DNA from: JAWXVE01 sp044425575
Lineage (GTDB): Bacteria; Bacillota; Clostridia; Lachnospirales; Lachnospiraceae
Length of the DNA stretch: 64,000 nt
Direction of reading: 5' to 3'
Assembly: GCA_044425575.1 (NCBI GenBank)
Contig: JAWXVE010000001.1
Coordinates: forward strand, 19,678-83,677
Positions 1 to 8,952 of this stretch are shown here, in pieces. The position numbers were made by a program, and so were the translations under genes. The notes below the pieces were generated by a model. The model did not search any database, was not told the DNA's origin, and worked only from the letters and a program-made list of their open reading frames with translations. Numbering within the stretch: position 1 is the first letter of the stretch; each line of letters starts with the position of its first letter.

Positions 1-651
1 ACTTATAAGGGACAAGCACTAGGAACTATAGGGGATTTTGGATGTTATAGCTTTCATGAAACGAAGAATTATAGTATGGGAGAAGGTGGAGCCTTATTGA
101 TTCAAGATGAACAATATGTGGAAACTGCTGAAATCATACGAGAAAAAGGAACAAACCGTAGCCAGTATTTTCGTGGAGAAGTGGATAAGTATACATGGAT
201 GAATTATGGCTCTTCTTACCTTCCAAGTGATATGAATGCTGCTTATTTATATGCACAGCTAGAAGTGGCCGGAGAGATGTTACAAGAACGATTGTCTTTA
301 TATGAAACATATAGAGCTAATTTACAAGAATTAGCCCAGAAAGGTCATGTGGAATTGCCATATGTACCAGAAGAATGTACACATAATGCTCATATGTTTT
401 ATATTAAGACAAAAGATATGGAAGAAAGAAGTCAGTTGATTGAATTTTTACGAGAACGGAATATTTATGCAGTGTTTCATTATATTCCTCTACATTCCTC
501 TCCAGCCGGTCTTAAGTTTGGACGTTTTCATGGAGAAGACCGAATTACAACACGAGAAAGTGAACGAATTCTTAGATTACCTATGTATTATCGCTTACAA
601 GTGGAACAAGTCAACTATATTTGCGACATGATAAAGGAGTTTTATCAATAA
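1..651 (+). CDS. wecE: dTDP-4-amino-4,6-dideoxyhexose transaminase, WecE/RffA-like (5' truncated)
   Basis: This is a PLP-dependent DegT/DnrJ/EryC1-family sugar aminotransferase, read in frame from base 1, so the N-terminal half lies outside the window. The likely Schiff-base lysine is residue 22 of the visible part, in SFHETKNYSMGEGGA. The following REKGTNRSQYFRGEVDKYTW-type segment is characteristic of WecE/RffA, which converts dTDP-4-keto-6-deoxy-glucose to dTDP-4-amino-4,6-dideoxygalactose (Fuc4N) using glutamate. The C-terminal HYIPLHSSPAG motif also fits. The next gene starts 2 bases after the stop codon. The family call is firm; the exact product (Fuc4N or an isomer) is inferred. The enzyme needs RmlA/RmlB products, which are not encoded in view. 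Confidence 0.88.
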   Translation, partial: TYKGQALGTIGDFGCYSFHETKNYSMGEGGALLIQDEQYVETAEIIREKGTNRSQYFRGEVDKYTWMNYGSSYLPSDMNAAYLYAQLEVAGEMLQERLSLYETYRANLQELAQKGHVELPYVPEECTHNAHMFYIKTKDMEERSQLIEFLRERNIYAVFHYIPLHSSPAGLKFGRFHGEDRITTRESERILRLPMYYRLQVEQVNYICDMIKEFYQ

Positions 652-652
652 A

Positions 653-2416
653 ATGGTGGGAAAAGCGAAGGCGTTGTTACAATTGCATATAGATACAACA
701 CTTGCAATGGGTGCAACTATTTTGCTAATGGTAGTCCTGGCAAGTGTCTTTGATTTTCGGTATGACTTAAATGATGATGTATTAATTCATGATATTCTAT
801 CAGGTAATTATACAGGTGTACCAAGTGGTCATAATATACAAATGCTTTATCCTTTAAGTGGTATACTCGCATTATGCTATAGAATTGGGAGAGCCATACC
901 TTGGTATGGGATTTTTCTTTGCACAAGCCAATTTTTTTGCTTTTATCTCTTGGTGCAAAGGATACTTACTTACGCAGAACATAAAGTTGCTAAGTATTTC
1001 TTATTATTGGTTTCCGTTAGTTTTTTTCTTGTGTTTCAATATAATACATTAGTGGTGGTACAGTATACAGTGGTAGCGGGATTATTGGCGGCTACTGGGA
1101 TTTTTCTATTTCTTACAGCACCACTAGTCTCCACCACAAAGGAAATGTTGAAAGTAAACTGGATTAGTCTTGTACTACTCTTGGTTGCTTACTGTTTGAG
1201 AGAGGAAATTGTCTTACTATTTCTTCCCCTTTTATGCGTAACTGGAGTAATCAAGTGGATGCAGGAGAAAGAATTATGGAAGATGCAAGTCATTGCAAAG
1301 TATGTGGCTCTTATGGGAGCCTTTCTCATAGGGATGCTTCTATGTTTGGGTATTCATTACATGGCCTATGGTAGCCAAGAGTGGAAAACCTTTCAAGTAT
1401 TTTTTGACCAACGAACGGATTTATACGATTATGCGACCATTCCAGATTATGAATCCAATGGAGAATTTTATGAATCCATTCAGATGGAAGAGTCTCAACA
1501 ACAATTGCTTGTTAATTACAATTATGCTATGGATAGTCGTATTGACGTAGAAGTCATGACAGCGGTTGCAGAATATGCAACGCAAATATGGCAAGATGCG
1601 CATCCTTTTTCAACCCAATTACGGAATAGTTTATGGAGTTACCGATATCGAACTTTTTATATGGAACAAGAAACTCTAACCCAGAGTGATTATCCTTACA
1701 ATTATATGGTAATCATTTTATATGGTAGTATTTTGCTGATGATTGCATATGCCAAATCATACAGGTATTTCTTTGCTATAGGATTATTATTAGGTGTTAG
1801 AAGTAGCTTGTGGCTGTATTTAATCTATGGAATGAGAACACCAGTTAGAATTACCATGCCACTCTATTATGTGGAAGCGTGTATCTTGTTGGGAATGCTC
1901 CTTTATTTTATGAAGGATAAAATCGTACAAAAATATGGATTTGCCTATGTAATGGCAAGTATTGTATTTCTGGGGGGTATTTGGCAATTTAGCTATTTAT
2001 CCAATTGTTTACAAGATACCATTGCATTCCAAGAAGAGCAAGATCAGGTAAATGATGCCATACGTGAGTATGCAAAATCAAACCCAGAGAATGTATATTT
2101 CATTGATGTATATACCTTCGTTTATTTTTCAGAGGAAATATTCGCAAAGCGTGACAATTCATTAGATAATTATGGTATAATAGGAGGATGGGCTGCTACA
2201 AGCCCAGTAGAAACAAAACGTCTAGAAGCCTTAGATGTATCAGGCATTGATATGGCTTTTATTGAAGAAGAAGGGGTATACTTTGTGAATGGCACCCAAT
2301 ATTCTACGGATTGGCTGGTGGCATACTACAAGGATAAGGGCATAGAAGTTCGAGTAGAAGTCGTGGACGAATTGTTAGATGGACAAATAGAGATTATACA
2401 ATTACAGAAAGTATAA
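653..2416 (+). CDS. Polytopic membrane protein, possible glycan-modifying glycosyltransferase
   Basis: The protein is 587 residues with about 11-12 hydrophobic segments followed by a soluble C-terminal domain of roughly 130 residues. A conserved-looking acidic stretch (DLNDDVLIHDI) follows the first membrane segment. That is where GT-C glycosyltransferases keep a catalytic aspartate on the first outer loop. I do not recognise a named family; similar proteins in Firmicutes are usually annotated only as membrane proteins. The gene sits directly before a polyprenyl-phosphate GT2 (2438), so a GtrC-like enzyme that uses the lipid-linked sugar made by that GT2 is plausible. The start ATG follows an AAGGAG-type site inside the preceding gene. 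Confidence 0.6.
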   Translation: MVGKAKALLQLHIDTTLAMGATILLMVVLASVFDFRYDLNDDVLIHDILSGNYTGVPSGHNIQMLYPLSGILALCYRIGRAIPWYGIFLCTSQFFCFYLLVQRILTYAEHKVAKYFLLLVSVSFFLVFQYNTLVVVQYTVVAGLLAATGIFLFLTAPLVSTTKEMLKVNWISLVLLLVAYCLREEIVLLFLPLLCVTGVIKWMQEKELWKMQVIAKYVALMGAFLIGMLLCLGIHYMAYGSQEWKTFQVFFDQRTDLYDYATIPDYESNGEFYESIQMEESQQQLLVNYNYAMDSRIDVEVMTAVAEYATQIWQDAHPFSTQLRNSLWSYRYRTFYMEQETLTQSDYPYNYMVIILYGSILLMIAYAKSYRYFFAIGLLLGVRSSLWLYLIYGMRTPVRITMPLYYVEACILLGMLLYFMKDKIVQKYGFAYVMASIVFLGGIWQFSYLSNCLQDTIAFQEEQDQVNDAIREYAKSNPENVYFIDVYTFVYFSEEIFAKRDNSLDNYGIIGGWAATSPVETKRLEALDVSGIDMAFIEEEGVYFVNGTQYSTDWLVAYYKDKGIEVRVEVVDELLDGQIEIIQLQKV

Positions 2417-2437
2417 TGATACAAAGTGAGGAAGGCC

Positions 2438-3394
2438 ATGAAGAAAATATCGTATATTATACCGTGTTACTGTTCAGCCAATACATTGCCTAATGTGGTA
2501 AATGAAATTGTACAGGTCATGAATACTTTGGAATCCTATACATATGAGATTATATTAGTGAATGATGATTCACCGGATGATACCATGACGACCATTGTAG
2601 ATTTAACGAAGCAATACCCATGGATTATAGGAATTAATTTAGCTAGAAACTTTGGCCAACATGCAGCTTTAATGGCTGGGTTTCGTGCTGTCACTGGAGA
2701 TTATGTTGTATGCTTAGATGACGATGGACAAACACCAGCAGACGAAGTGTATAAATTAATTCGGAAGATAGAAGACGGCTATGATGCAGTTTATGCCAGA
2801 TATCAACACAAAAGACATACCTTATTTCGTAACTTTGGAAGCTATGTAAATGAGTTGATGGCACGTGCATTACTAGGAAAGCCAAAAGAGCTTTATATTT
2901 CCAGCTATTTTGCAGTAAAACGGTTTATTGTAGATCATATTGTACAATATGAAAATTCATATCCCTATGTAATCGGCCTTGTACTGCGCACTACAAAGAA
3001 GGTTACGAATGTAGATGTGGAACATCGAGACCGTATGAGTGGAACTTCTGGATATACCATTCATAAGTTACTTAGTCTATGGTTTAACGGCTTTACGGCA
3101 TTTTCCATTAAGCCATTGCGCATTGCCACTGTATCAGGTGGAATCTTTGCTATTATGGGATTCACCTATGGATTTTATACGATTGTCAAGAAGTTTATCA
3201 ATCCTCTTGTACCACTTGGATTTAGCTCTACTATGGCAGCAATTCTATTTATTGGGGGAGTATTAATGCTAATGCTTGGATTAATAGGTGAATATATTGG
3301 GCGTATTTACATGAGCTTAAATCGGGCACCTCAATATGTAGTTCGTGAGATTATACAGAATGGAAATGAGAGAACAGATGAAAGAAGAGATTAA
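2438..3394 (+). CDS. Polyprenyl-phosphate glycosyltransferase, GT2, GtrB/ArnC-like
   Basis: This is a GT-A fold family 2 glycosyltransferase of 318 residues with two C-terminal membrane helices. Motifs in order are an N-terminal IPCYCSANTL segment, VNDDSPDDT, the metal-binding CLDDDGQTP, and a RMSGTSGY segment just before the membrane anchor. This layout matches GtrB, ArnC and DPM1-type enzymes, which move a sugar from a nucleotide to undecaprenyl phosphate on the inner face of the membrane. The ATG at 2438 is preferred over the upstream GTG at 2426 because GAGGAAGG lies just before it and nothing suitable precedes the GTG. It overlaps the next gene by about 17 bases. The donor sugar cannot be read from the sequence. 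Confidence 0.85.
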   Translation: MKKISYIIPCYCSANTLPNVVNEIVQVMNTLESYTYEIILVNDDSPDDTMTTIVDLTKQYPWIIGINLARNFGQHAALMAGFRAVTGDYVVCLDDDGQTPADEVYKLIRKIEDGYDAVYARYQHKRHTLFRNFGSYVNELMARALLGKPKELYISSYFAVKRFIVDHIVQYENSYPYVIGLVLRTTKKVTNVDVEHRDRMSGTSGYTIHKLLSLWFNGFTAFSIKPLRIATVSGGIFAIMGFTYGFYTIVKKFINPLVPLGFSSTMAAILFIGGVLMLMLGLIGEYIGRIYMSLNRAPQYVVREIIQNGNERTDERRD

Positions 3395-5888
3395 GATCGG
3401 AAGAGTTATACAGATTATAATTGGATATTTACTGGTGGTTGTGTTTTTATTTGCCTGGCCCATTGGAATGATTGATCAACCTGTTACATCAGGTACTAGT
3501 GATGTGTTAAAAGGTAGCACGCCTGCCATCTATACTACAGCAGAACTGGTACAAGAATTTCAACCACAGTGCGATTATTTAGAGACCATCTCTTTTTATG
3601 TGGAAAATGATTTACAAGAATTTCAATATATGACACTAATGTTCTATTTATTTGATCAAAATGAAGAATTGATAATAATGGAAGAATTAAGTCTTGACGG
3701 AGCGGAATTTCCAGGAATCTTAACCATTCCCGTTGAGTTAGATGTGGATTCAAGTAAGAATTATGTTGCGTTACTAAATTCACCTTACGTTGAGCTTTTC
3801 TTAGGAACAGTAGAGGCGGAAGAGAGTGGTGCCATAGAACACATGAACACTTACGTGGAGAGTCAATTGTTGGAAGATGAATATGCCTATGTTATTTATG
3901 ATTATACAACACCTGTTACATTTTGGTGGATGATCGCATATGGATTATGTTCCTTCTTTATTCTAGCCCTAGTTGGATATTGTATGAATAAGCTATCTAC
4001 AAAGTATCAGGTATTACAAGGAGTATATTCTGCCAATAACGTGATTCGGACCTTGCTGTCTATTACAGTTTTAATTGCAGGAATTCGTCTTGGAGTTGCA
4101 ATTTATCCTCAACAATTATTTGGCAGTAATTTAATGGATCTTATTGTGTATGAGATTACAACCATTACAGCCTTATGCTTGTTCTTATATTATATCAATC
4201 GAATATTGGTGCCATTGGAAGTGGCAAAAACATTATTCCAGAAGAAGCGTATCGTAGATTATATTCAAATTGCTGCTTTTGCGGGAGCTTTTACACATGC
4301 TTGTTATTATATGAATGCAATATACGAGTACATTCATATCATTAATACAGCTAAGATTATTGTCTACTTGCTTATTGCTATGATGACAATGATTCATTGG
4401 AAACAATTAAAGAAAGTACCTACCATTGTATCAACAATCCTTGCAGTTATTGCTGGTATTATATGGTATGTGACGCAAAGCGAAGTAGCAGTCACACAAG
4501 AATTAGCACAGTGGGAAGCAGTAGCCTGTAGTTTAGGGCTATTAGCTATTTACCATCTGATTCGCATGGTCATTACGAAGAAGATTAATAAAATATCTTA
4601 TGTATATTTTGGATTACTGGTGCTCTTCTGGGTTTTGCAGAATGTATATCGTTATGAACGAACATGGCCACTTATACTAGTATTTCCTATTGGTGTATAC
4701 TATCTCTTCTTTAATAGCAAGGAGAATAGAACCGGCACGTTATTAAATATGATGTATGCAGTTGTATGCAATTATGGGGGAATGGTAATCTACTGTCTGT
4801 TGCATAGACCCTATCATTATTACATGCGAACTAGATACCCTATGTACTTCCATACGGTGACCATTACATCTATGTATTTAGTTCTTGTGTTTACCGTAGT
4901 ATTTGTATTGTTGTTACGTGCTTATCAGCAGAAGCAACATAAGAGAATACCAGTTCTTATGGTACTGCTGGGAAGTGTAGTTTCGTACGTGTTGATGACG
5001 GTGTCGCGAACAGGATTATTCACCATTCTAGCCATTCCTATTTGTATATTAATTGTGTGGTTCGTAGTAAGAAAACCATCACAATGGAAACAGCTGGGAG
5101 TAAGAATAGGAAGTGTTGTACTAATTTCAATGTTTATGTTACCATTTACCATTATGACCACAAGAATCATCCCAGCGATTATTAACGAACCCATCGAAGT
5201 GGAAATCGAAGTTGCAGTAGAAACTATTGAAAAAGGTGATCCAATGGATTCGCCACGTTATGTTACGGTAAAAAGATTCCTTGATTTATTCTGTAATGGT
5301 ATGGGGATTGATTCGAATTACTTCTATATTCCTGGTCAAGGTGGCCTAGAGGAGAAATCGATACAAGAGGTTTCGCAAGTAGAAGTGGTACAAGCACAGG
5401 TGGCACGGATGACGAATTCCGTGGCTGTTGCAACCAAGAGTACAGTGGCGTCCAGCGACCAACCAAGTTCTCTAGGGGGGAGTACAGTATTAGATGAGGT
5501 GGCTGACTATACCAATGGTCGTGTGGATATTTGGATGGCCTATTTGCAAGAGATTAATTTAGTGGGACATGAAACAATGGGAGTAGTCGTATGGGATGAA
5601 TTGCAAAGCCATGCTCATAATTCCTTTATACAAGTGATGTATGATCACGGCCTTATAGTAGGTATTTTATTTATCTTATTGTATTTTTCTTCTTTAGCAA
5701 GGGGATTTGTATATTATAAAAAGAATTCAAGCGATGCACTTTATTTGTTGCCAGGATGCATCATTGGAGCTTTTGGAATGGTTAGTATTGCAGAGTGGGC
5801 ATTCCATCCGTGTCAGCCAATTGGATTAGCATTTTTATTGATGTTAGCACCATTGCTTGGAAAGTTAAATAAAATTAGTGTGAAATAA
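3378..5888 (+). CDS. O-antigen ligase/polymerase-like membrane protein (Wzy_C family)
   Basis: This long membrane protein (836 residues from this start) has one N-terminal helix, a soluble extracytoplasmic domain of about 150 residues and then 12 or more helices. A large loop between late helices ends in HAHNSFIQVMYDHG, the hallmark of the O-antigen ligase/polymerase (WaaL/Wzy_C) family, where the histidine is functionally important. SRTG in a preceding helix is also typical. It probably joins or polymerises lipid-linked glycan on the outer face. The ATG at 3378 gives the cleanest start; GTG 3345 and ATG 3360/3366 are alternatives. The added N-terminal soluble domain makes it about twice the size of ordinary ligases, and its role is unknown. 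Confidence 0.72.
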   Translation: MKEEIKIGRVIQIIIGYLLVVVFLFAWPIGMIDQPVTSGTSDVLKGSTPAIYTTAELVQEFQPQCDYLETISFYVENDLQEFQYMTLMFYLFDQNEELIIMEELSLDGAEFPGILTIPVELDVDSSKNYVALLNSPYVELFLGTVEAEESGAIEHMNTYVESQLLEDEYAYVIYDYTTPVTFWWMIAYGLCSFFILALVGYCMNKLSTKYQVLQGVYSANNVIRTLLSITVLIAGIRLGVAIYPQQLFGSNLMDLIVYEITTITALCLFLYYINRILVPLEVAKTLFQKKRIVDYIQIAAFAGAFTHACYYMNAIYEYIHIINTAKIIVYLLIAMMTMIHWKQLKKVPTIVSTILAVIAGIIWYVTQSEVAVTQELAQWEAVACSLGLLAIYHLIRMVITKKINKISYVYFGLLVLFWVLQNVYRYERTWPLILVFPIGVYYLFFNSKENRTGTLLNMMYAVVCNYGGMVIYCLLHRPYHYYMRTRYPMYFHTVTITSMYLVLVFTVVFVLLLRAYQQKQHKRIPVLMVLLGSVVSYVLMTVSRTGLFTILAIPICILIVWFVVRKPSQWKQLGVRIGSVVLISMFMLPFTIMTTRIIPAIINEPIEVEIEVAVETIEKGDPMDSPRYVTVKRFLDLFCNGMGIDSNYFYIPGQGGLEEKSIQEVSQVEVVQAQVARMTNSVAVATKSTVASSDQPSSLGGSTVLDEVADYTNGRVDIWMAYLQEINLVGHETMGVVVWDELQSHAHNSFIQVMYDHGLIVGILFILLYFSSLARGFVYYKKNSSDALYLLPGCIIGAFGMVSIAEWAFHPCQPIGLAFLLMLAPLLGKLNKISVK

Positions 5889-5925
5889 GATTTTTATGCT
5901 ATTTTGAAAAAGGACGCTTATTAAT

Positions 5926-7797
5926 ATGAGTAAAGAATGGATGAAACAAACCAATTATAAAATTATATCAAGAAGAATATTCTTAGTTGCATACGATACA
6001 GCAGCAGCATCTTTATCGGCTGTTGCAGCGTTACTGTTGCGATATGAATTTCGTTACGAGGACATTGCCCCCGAATTTTTAGATTCTGTCATTCAGTTTA
6101 TGCCATTTTCTATTTGCATTACGATTGGTGTATTTTATATTCTGCACCTATACCATAGTTTGTGGGCATTTGCAGGAGTAACAGAGATGCAAAATGTGGT
6201 GGCAGCTTGTATGGTATCTTCTGCCTTGCAGGGAGTAGGCTTGTATGCGCTAGATTATTCAGTTCCAAGAAGTTATTACTTTATGTATGCATCGGCTTTA
6301 TTAATGGCCACGGCTATTAGCCGTTTTGGATACCGTTTTGTTCGAGAATTGCGCCATAAGAATTCCAATCGTAAGAATGGAACACAAGTTATGATTATTG
6401 GGGCAGGGGAAGCTGGTAATGTAATTATTAAGGAGATTCTATCTAGTGCATTTAGTAGAATGGTCATTCGATGTATTATTGATGATGATGCAAACAAGCA
6501 CGGCAAATATATGCAAGGAATTAAGATTGCAGGTGGTCGAGATGCTATTATAGAGCAAGTTAATTTTTATGGGATTGATGAGATTATTATTGCCATGCCT
6601 TCTGCATCTAGGAGGGTAATTCGTGAAATTGTTGAAATTTGCCAAGAGACAGATTGTACTCTGCGGACTTTGCCTGGTATGTATCAATTAGTAAATGGTG
6701 AAGTGAATGTTAGTAAGCTTAGAAATGTACAAGTAGAAGATTTATTAGGACGCGATCCAGTTAAGGTAGATATGGATTCGATTATAGGATATGTACAAGG
6801 CAAGACAATATTAGTCACAGGTGGAGGCGGTTCCATAGGAAGTGAACTATGTCGTCAAATTGCAAGTCATAATCCCAAGCACCTGATTCTAGTTGATATT
6901 TATGAAAATAATGCATATGATGTACAACAGGAATTACGTCTACAGTATCCTAAGTTGAATTTAACTGTTTTAATTGCATCTGTTCGCAATACCAACCGAG
7001 TGAATGCTATTTTCGCCCAATATCACCCTGATATTGTATACCATGCAGCAGCTCACAAGCACGTTCCACTTATGGAAAAAAGCCCCAATGAGGCAATTAA
7101 GAACAATGTATTTGGAACTTTTAAGGTGGCAAATGCAGCAGCCAACTATGGCACTTCTAAATTTGTTATGATTTCTACGGATAAGGCAGTGAATCCAACG
7201 AATATTATGGGAGCTTCTAAACGCATTTGTGAAATGATGATTCAAATATTTAATAATAATTATAAGACAGAATTTGTGGCAGTTCGATTTGGGAATGTAC
7301 TAGGTAGTAATGGTAGTGTGATCCCACTATTTCAAAGACAAATTGCAGCAGGTGGACCAGTTACTGTAACGCATCCCGATATTATTCGATATTTTATGAC
7401 CATTCCTGAAGCGGTCTCTCTTGTATTACAAGCAGGTGCTTTTGCAGAAGGAGGGGAAATATTTGTTCTAGATATGGGCGAGCCAGTAAAAATCTTAGAT
7501 TTAGCCAAGAATCTCATTCGTTTATCAGGATTTAAAGTGAATGAAGATATCATGATTGAATTTAGTGGATTACGTCCAGGAGAAAAGCTATACGAGGAAT
7601 TACTCCTGGAAGAAGAAGGACTTCGAGAAACAGCAAATAAGATGATCCATATTGGACAACCAATTGAAATGGATGAAGGAAAGTTCTTTCAAATCTTGTA
7701 TGAATTAAAACGCTATGCCAATGGCGAAGACCCCGCTATACGCGAAAAAGTACAAGAATTAGTGCCAACTTATTCTGTTAATCAGGAGGAATATTAG
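5926..7797 (+). CDS. pglF: Membrane-bound UDP-GlcNAc 4,6-dehydratase, CapD/PglF/WbpM-like
   Basis: A 623-residue long-chain SDR with about four N-terminal membrane helices (residues ~15-130), a first Rossmann-like domain (GAGEAG near 157) and a catalytic NAD-binding domain (TGGGGSIGSE near 297). The active site shows STDKAVNP and, instead of YxxxK, MGASK (Met428/Lys432), which is diagnostic for the PglF/WbpM/CapD group. It converts UDP-GlcNAc to UDP-2-acetamido-2,6-dideoxy-4-hexulose. A PglE-like aminotransferase (8953) and a PglC-like transferase (10116) follow, which supports a bacillosamine-type or QuiNAc-type pathway. Length is normal for the family. An AGGAGG ribosome site inside its last codons serves the next small gene. 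Confidence 0.93.
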   Translation: MSKEWMKQTNYKIISRRIFLVAYDTAAASLSAVAALLLRYEFRYEDIAPEFLDSVIQFMPFSICITIGVFYILHLYHSLWAFAGVTEMQNVVAACMVSSALQGVGLYALDYSVPRSYYFMYASALLMATAISRFGYRFVRELRHKNSNRKNGTQVMIIGAGEAGNVIIKEILSSAFSRMVIRCIIDDDANKHGKYMQGIKIAGGRDAIIEQVNFYGIDEIIIAMPSASRRVIREIVEICQETDCTLRTLPGMYQLVNGEVNVSKLRNVQVEDLLGRDPVKVDMDSIIGYVQGKTILVTGGGGSIGSELCRQIASHNPKHLILVDIYENNAYDVQQELRLQYPKLNLTVLIASVRNTNRVNAIFAQYHPDIVYHAAAHKHVPLMEKSPNEAIKNNVFGTFKVANAAANYGTSKFVMISTDKAVNPTNIMGASKRICEMMIQIFNNNYKTEFVAVRFGNVLGSNGSVIPLFQRQIAAGGPVTVTHPDIIRYFMTIPEAVSLVLQAGAFAEGGEIFVLDMGEPVKILDLAKNLIRLSGFKVNEDIMIEFSGLRPGEKLYEELLLEEEGLRETANKMIHIGQPIEMDEGKFFQILYELKRYANGEDPAIREKVQELVPTYSVNQEEY

Positions 7798-7798
7798 G

Positions 7799-7997
7799 AT
7801 GAAACATATGGCAATAGAACATAAGAAGAGTATTCTTTCTTATTGTGAGCCTAGGAATTATTATTAATGTAGTTGTAGTGGGAACAACCATTTTCACTCA
7901 AACTAGGTATATGATTTACAATTTCCCACTTTTTTACACTTCATTTGTGTGGATGATTTATGGAATTTTTGGTAAAATATTAGACAAGAAGGAGTAA
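7799..7997 (+). pseudogene. Small two-helix membrane protein gene with a frameshift
   Basis: An ATG at 7799 stands 9 bases after a perfect AGGAGG (7784-7789), but its frame stops at 7865-7867. The +1 frame is open from 7818 to a TAA at 7995-7997 and encodes a convincing small membrane protein. It has a hydrophobic helix (FFLIVSLGIIINVVVV) and a second one (FYTSFVWMIYGIFGKIL) ending in DKKE. A single indel between 7818 and 7867 would fuse the good start to the good end and give about 65 residues. It could be a decayed gene, a sequencing error or a programmed shift. The function is unknown. The next gene starts only 3 bases later with its own GGAG site. Confidence 0.5.
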
Positions 7998-7999
7998 AC

Positions 8000-8947
8000 A
8001 TGGATAAAATTGCAGTATTGATTCCTTGTTATAACGAGGAAGTAACCATACGAAAAGTAATATGTGATGCAAGAGAAGCATTACCAGAGGCCACCATTTA
8101 TGTATACGATAATAACTCAACAGATCAAACAGTAGTGATTGCAAAAGAAGAAGGTGCCACAGTGCGTTGCGAACGCCAGCAAGGAAAGGGCAATGTAATT
8201 CGAAGAATGTTTCGCGAGATAGAAGCACAATGCTATCTAATGATAGATGGAGACGATACCTACCCACTTACCAATGCAAGAGAAATGGTAGAGTTAGTTC
8301 TAGAAAAGCAATCGGATATGGTGGTAGGAGACCGCTTATCTTCTACGTATTTTGAAGAAAATAAGAGACCATTTCATAATTTTGGTAATTCTATTGTGCG
8401 AGGAAGTATTAACACCCTATTTCATTCTAATATTAAAGATATTATGACTGGATACCGTGCATTTAGTTATGAATTTGTGAAGACATTTCCAGTGTTATCG
8501 AAGGGATTTGAAATTGAAACAGAGATGACCATTCATGCAGTGCATAAAAATATGCAAGTAGACAATGTGATTGTAGATTATAGGGACCGACCAGAAGGTA
8601 GCGAATCCAAGTTAAACACTTATTCAGATGGAATAAAAGTCATTGCTATGATTATACGTTTATTTAGTGTATACAAACCGTTAACAACTTTTGGCTCCCT
8701 TGCAATTCTTTTATTTATAGCACCATGTATTCTTGTAATTCCTATTTTTATAGAGTATTTTCTGACAGGATTAGTGCCACGTATTCCTACCTTAATTGTA
8801 TGTGGTTGTACCTTATTAGCATCTATGCAATCACTTTTTGCAGGACTAATCTTACATAACATTGGTGAGAAGGATCGGCGGGATTTTGAACATAATCTAA
8901 GAACCTCTGCTTATCATAAAATGCGATTGCAGGAGAAAGGTTGGTAA
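8000..8947 (+). CDS. Polyprenyl-phosphate-type glycosyltransferase, GT2 with two C-terminal helices
   Basis: A 315-residue GT2 enzyme with IPCYNEE at the N-terminus, DNNSTDQT, the metal-binding MIDGDDTYP and the acceptor-side DIMTGYRAFS motif. Residues ~225-290 form two membrane helices. This is the DPM1/GtrB pattern: transfer of a sugar from a nucleotide donor to a polyprenyl phosphate. GAAGGAG lies 6-8 bases before the ATG. It lies between the CapD/PglF dehydratase and the PglE-like aminotransferase, so it may attach the sugar made by these enzymes or add a branch. The stop overlaps the ribosome-site region of the next gene. Donor specificity cannot be assigned. Confidence 0.85.
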   Translation: MDKIAVLIPCYNEEVTIRKVICDAREALPEATIYVYDNNSTDQTVVIAKEEGATVRCERQQGKGNVIRRMFREIEAQCYLMIDGDDTYPLTNAREMVELVLEKQSDMVVGDRLSSTYFEENKRPFHNFGNSIVRGSINTLFHSNIKDIMTGYRAFSYEFVKTFPVLSKGFEIETEMTIHAVHKNMQVDNVIVDYRDRPEGSESKLNTYSDGIKVIAMIIRLFSVYKPLTTFGSLAILLFIAPCILVIPIFIEYFLTGLVPRIPTLIVCGCTLLASMQSLFAGLILHNIGEKDRRDFEHNLRTSAYHKMRLQEKGW

Positions 8948-8952
8948 TTCTT

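Noticed and set aside
7799..7867. The 22-codon frame from 7799 as a real peptide gene
   Set aside because: Its later codons show no protein character, while the +1 frame does; a frameshift is the simpler reading.
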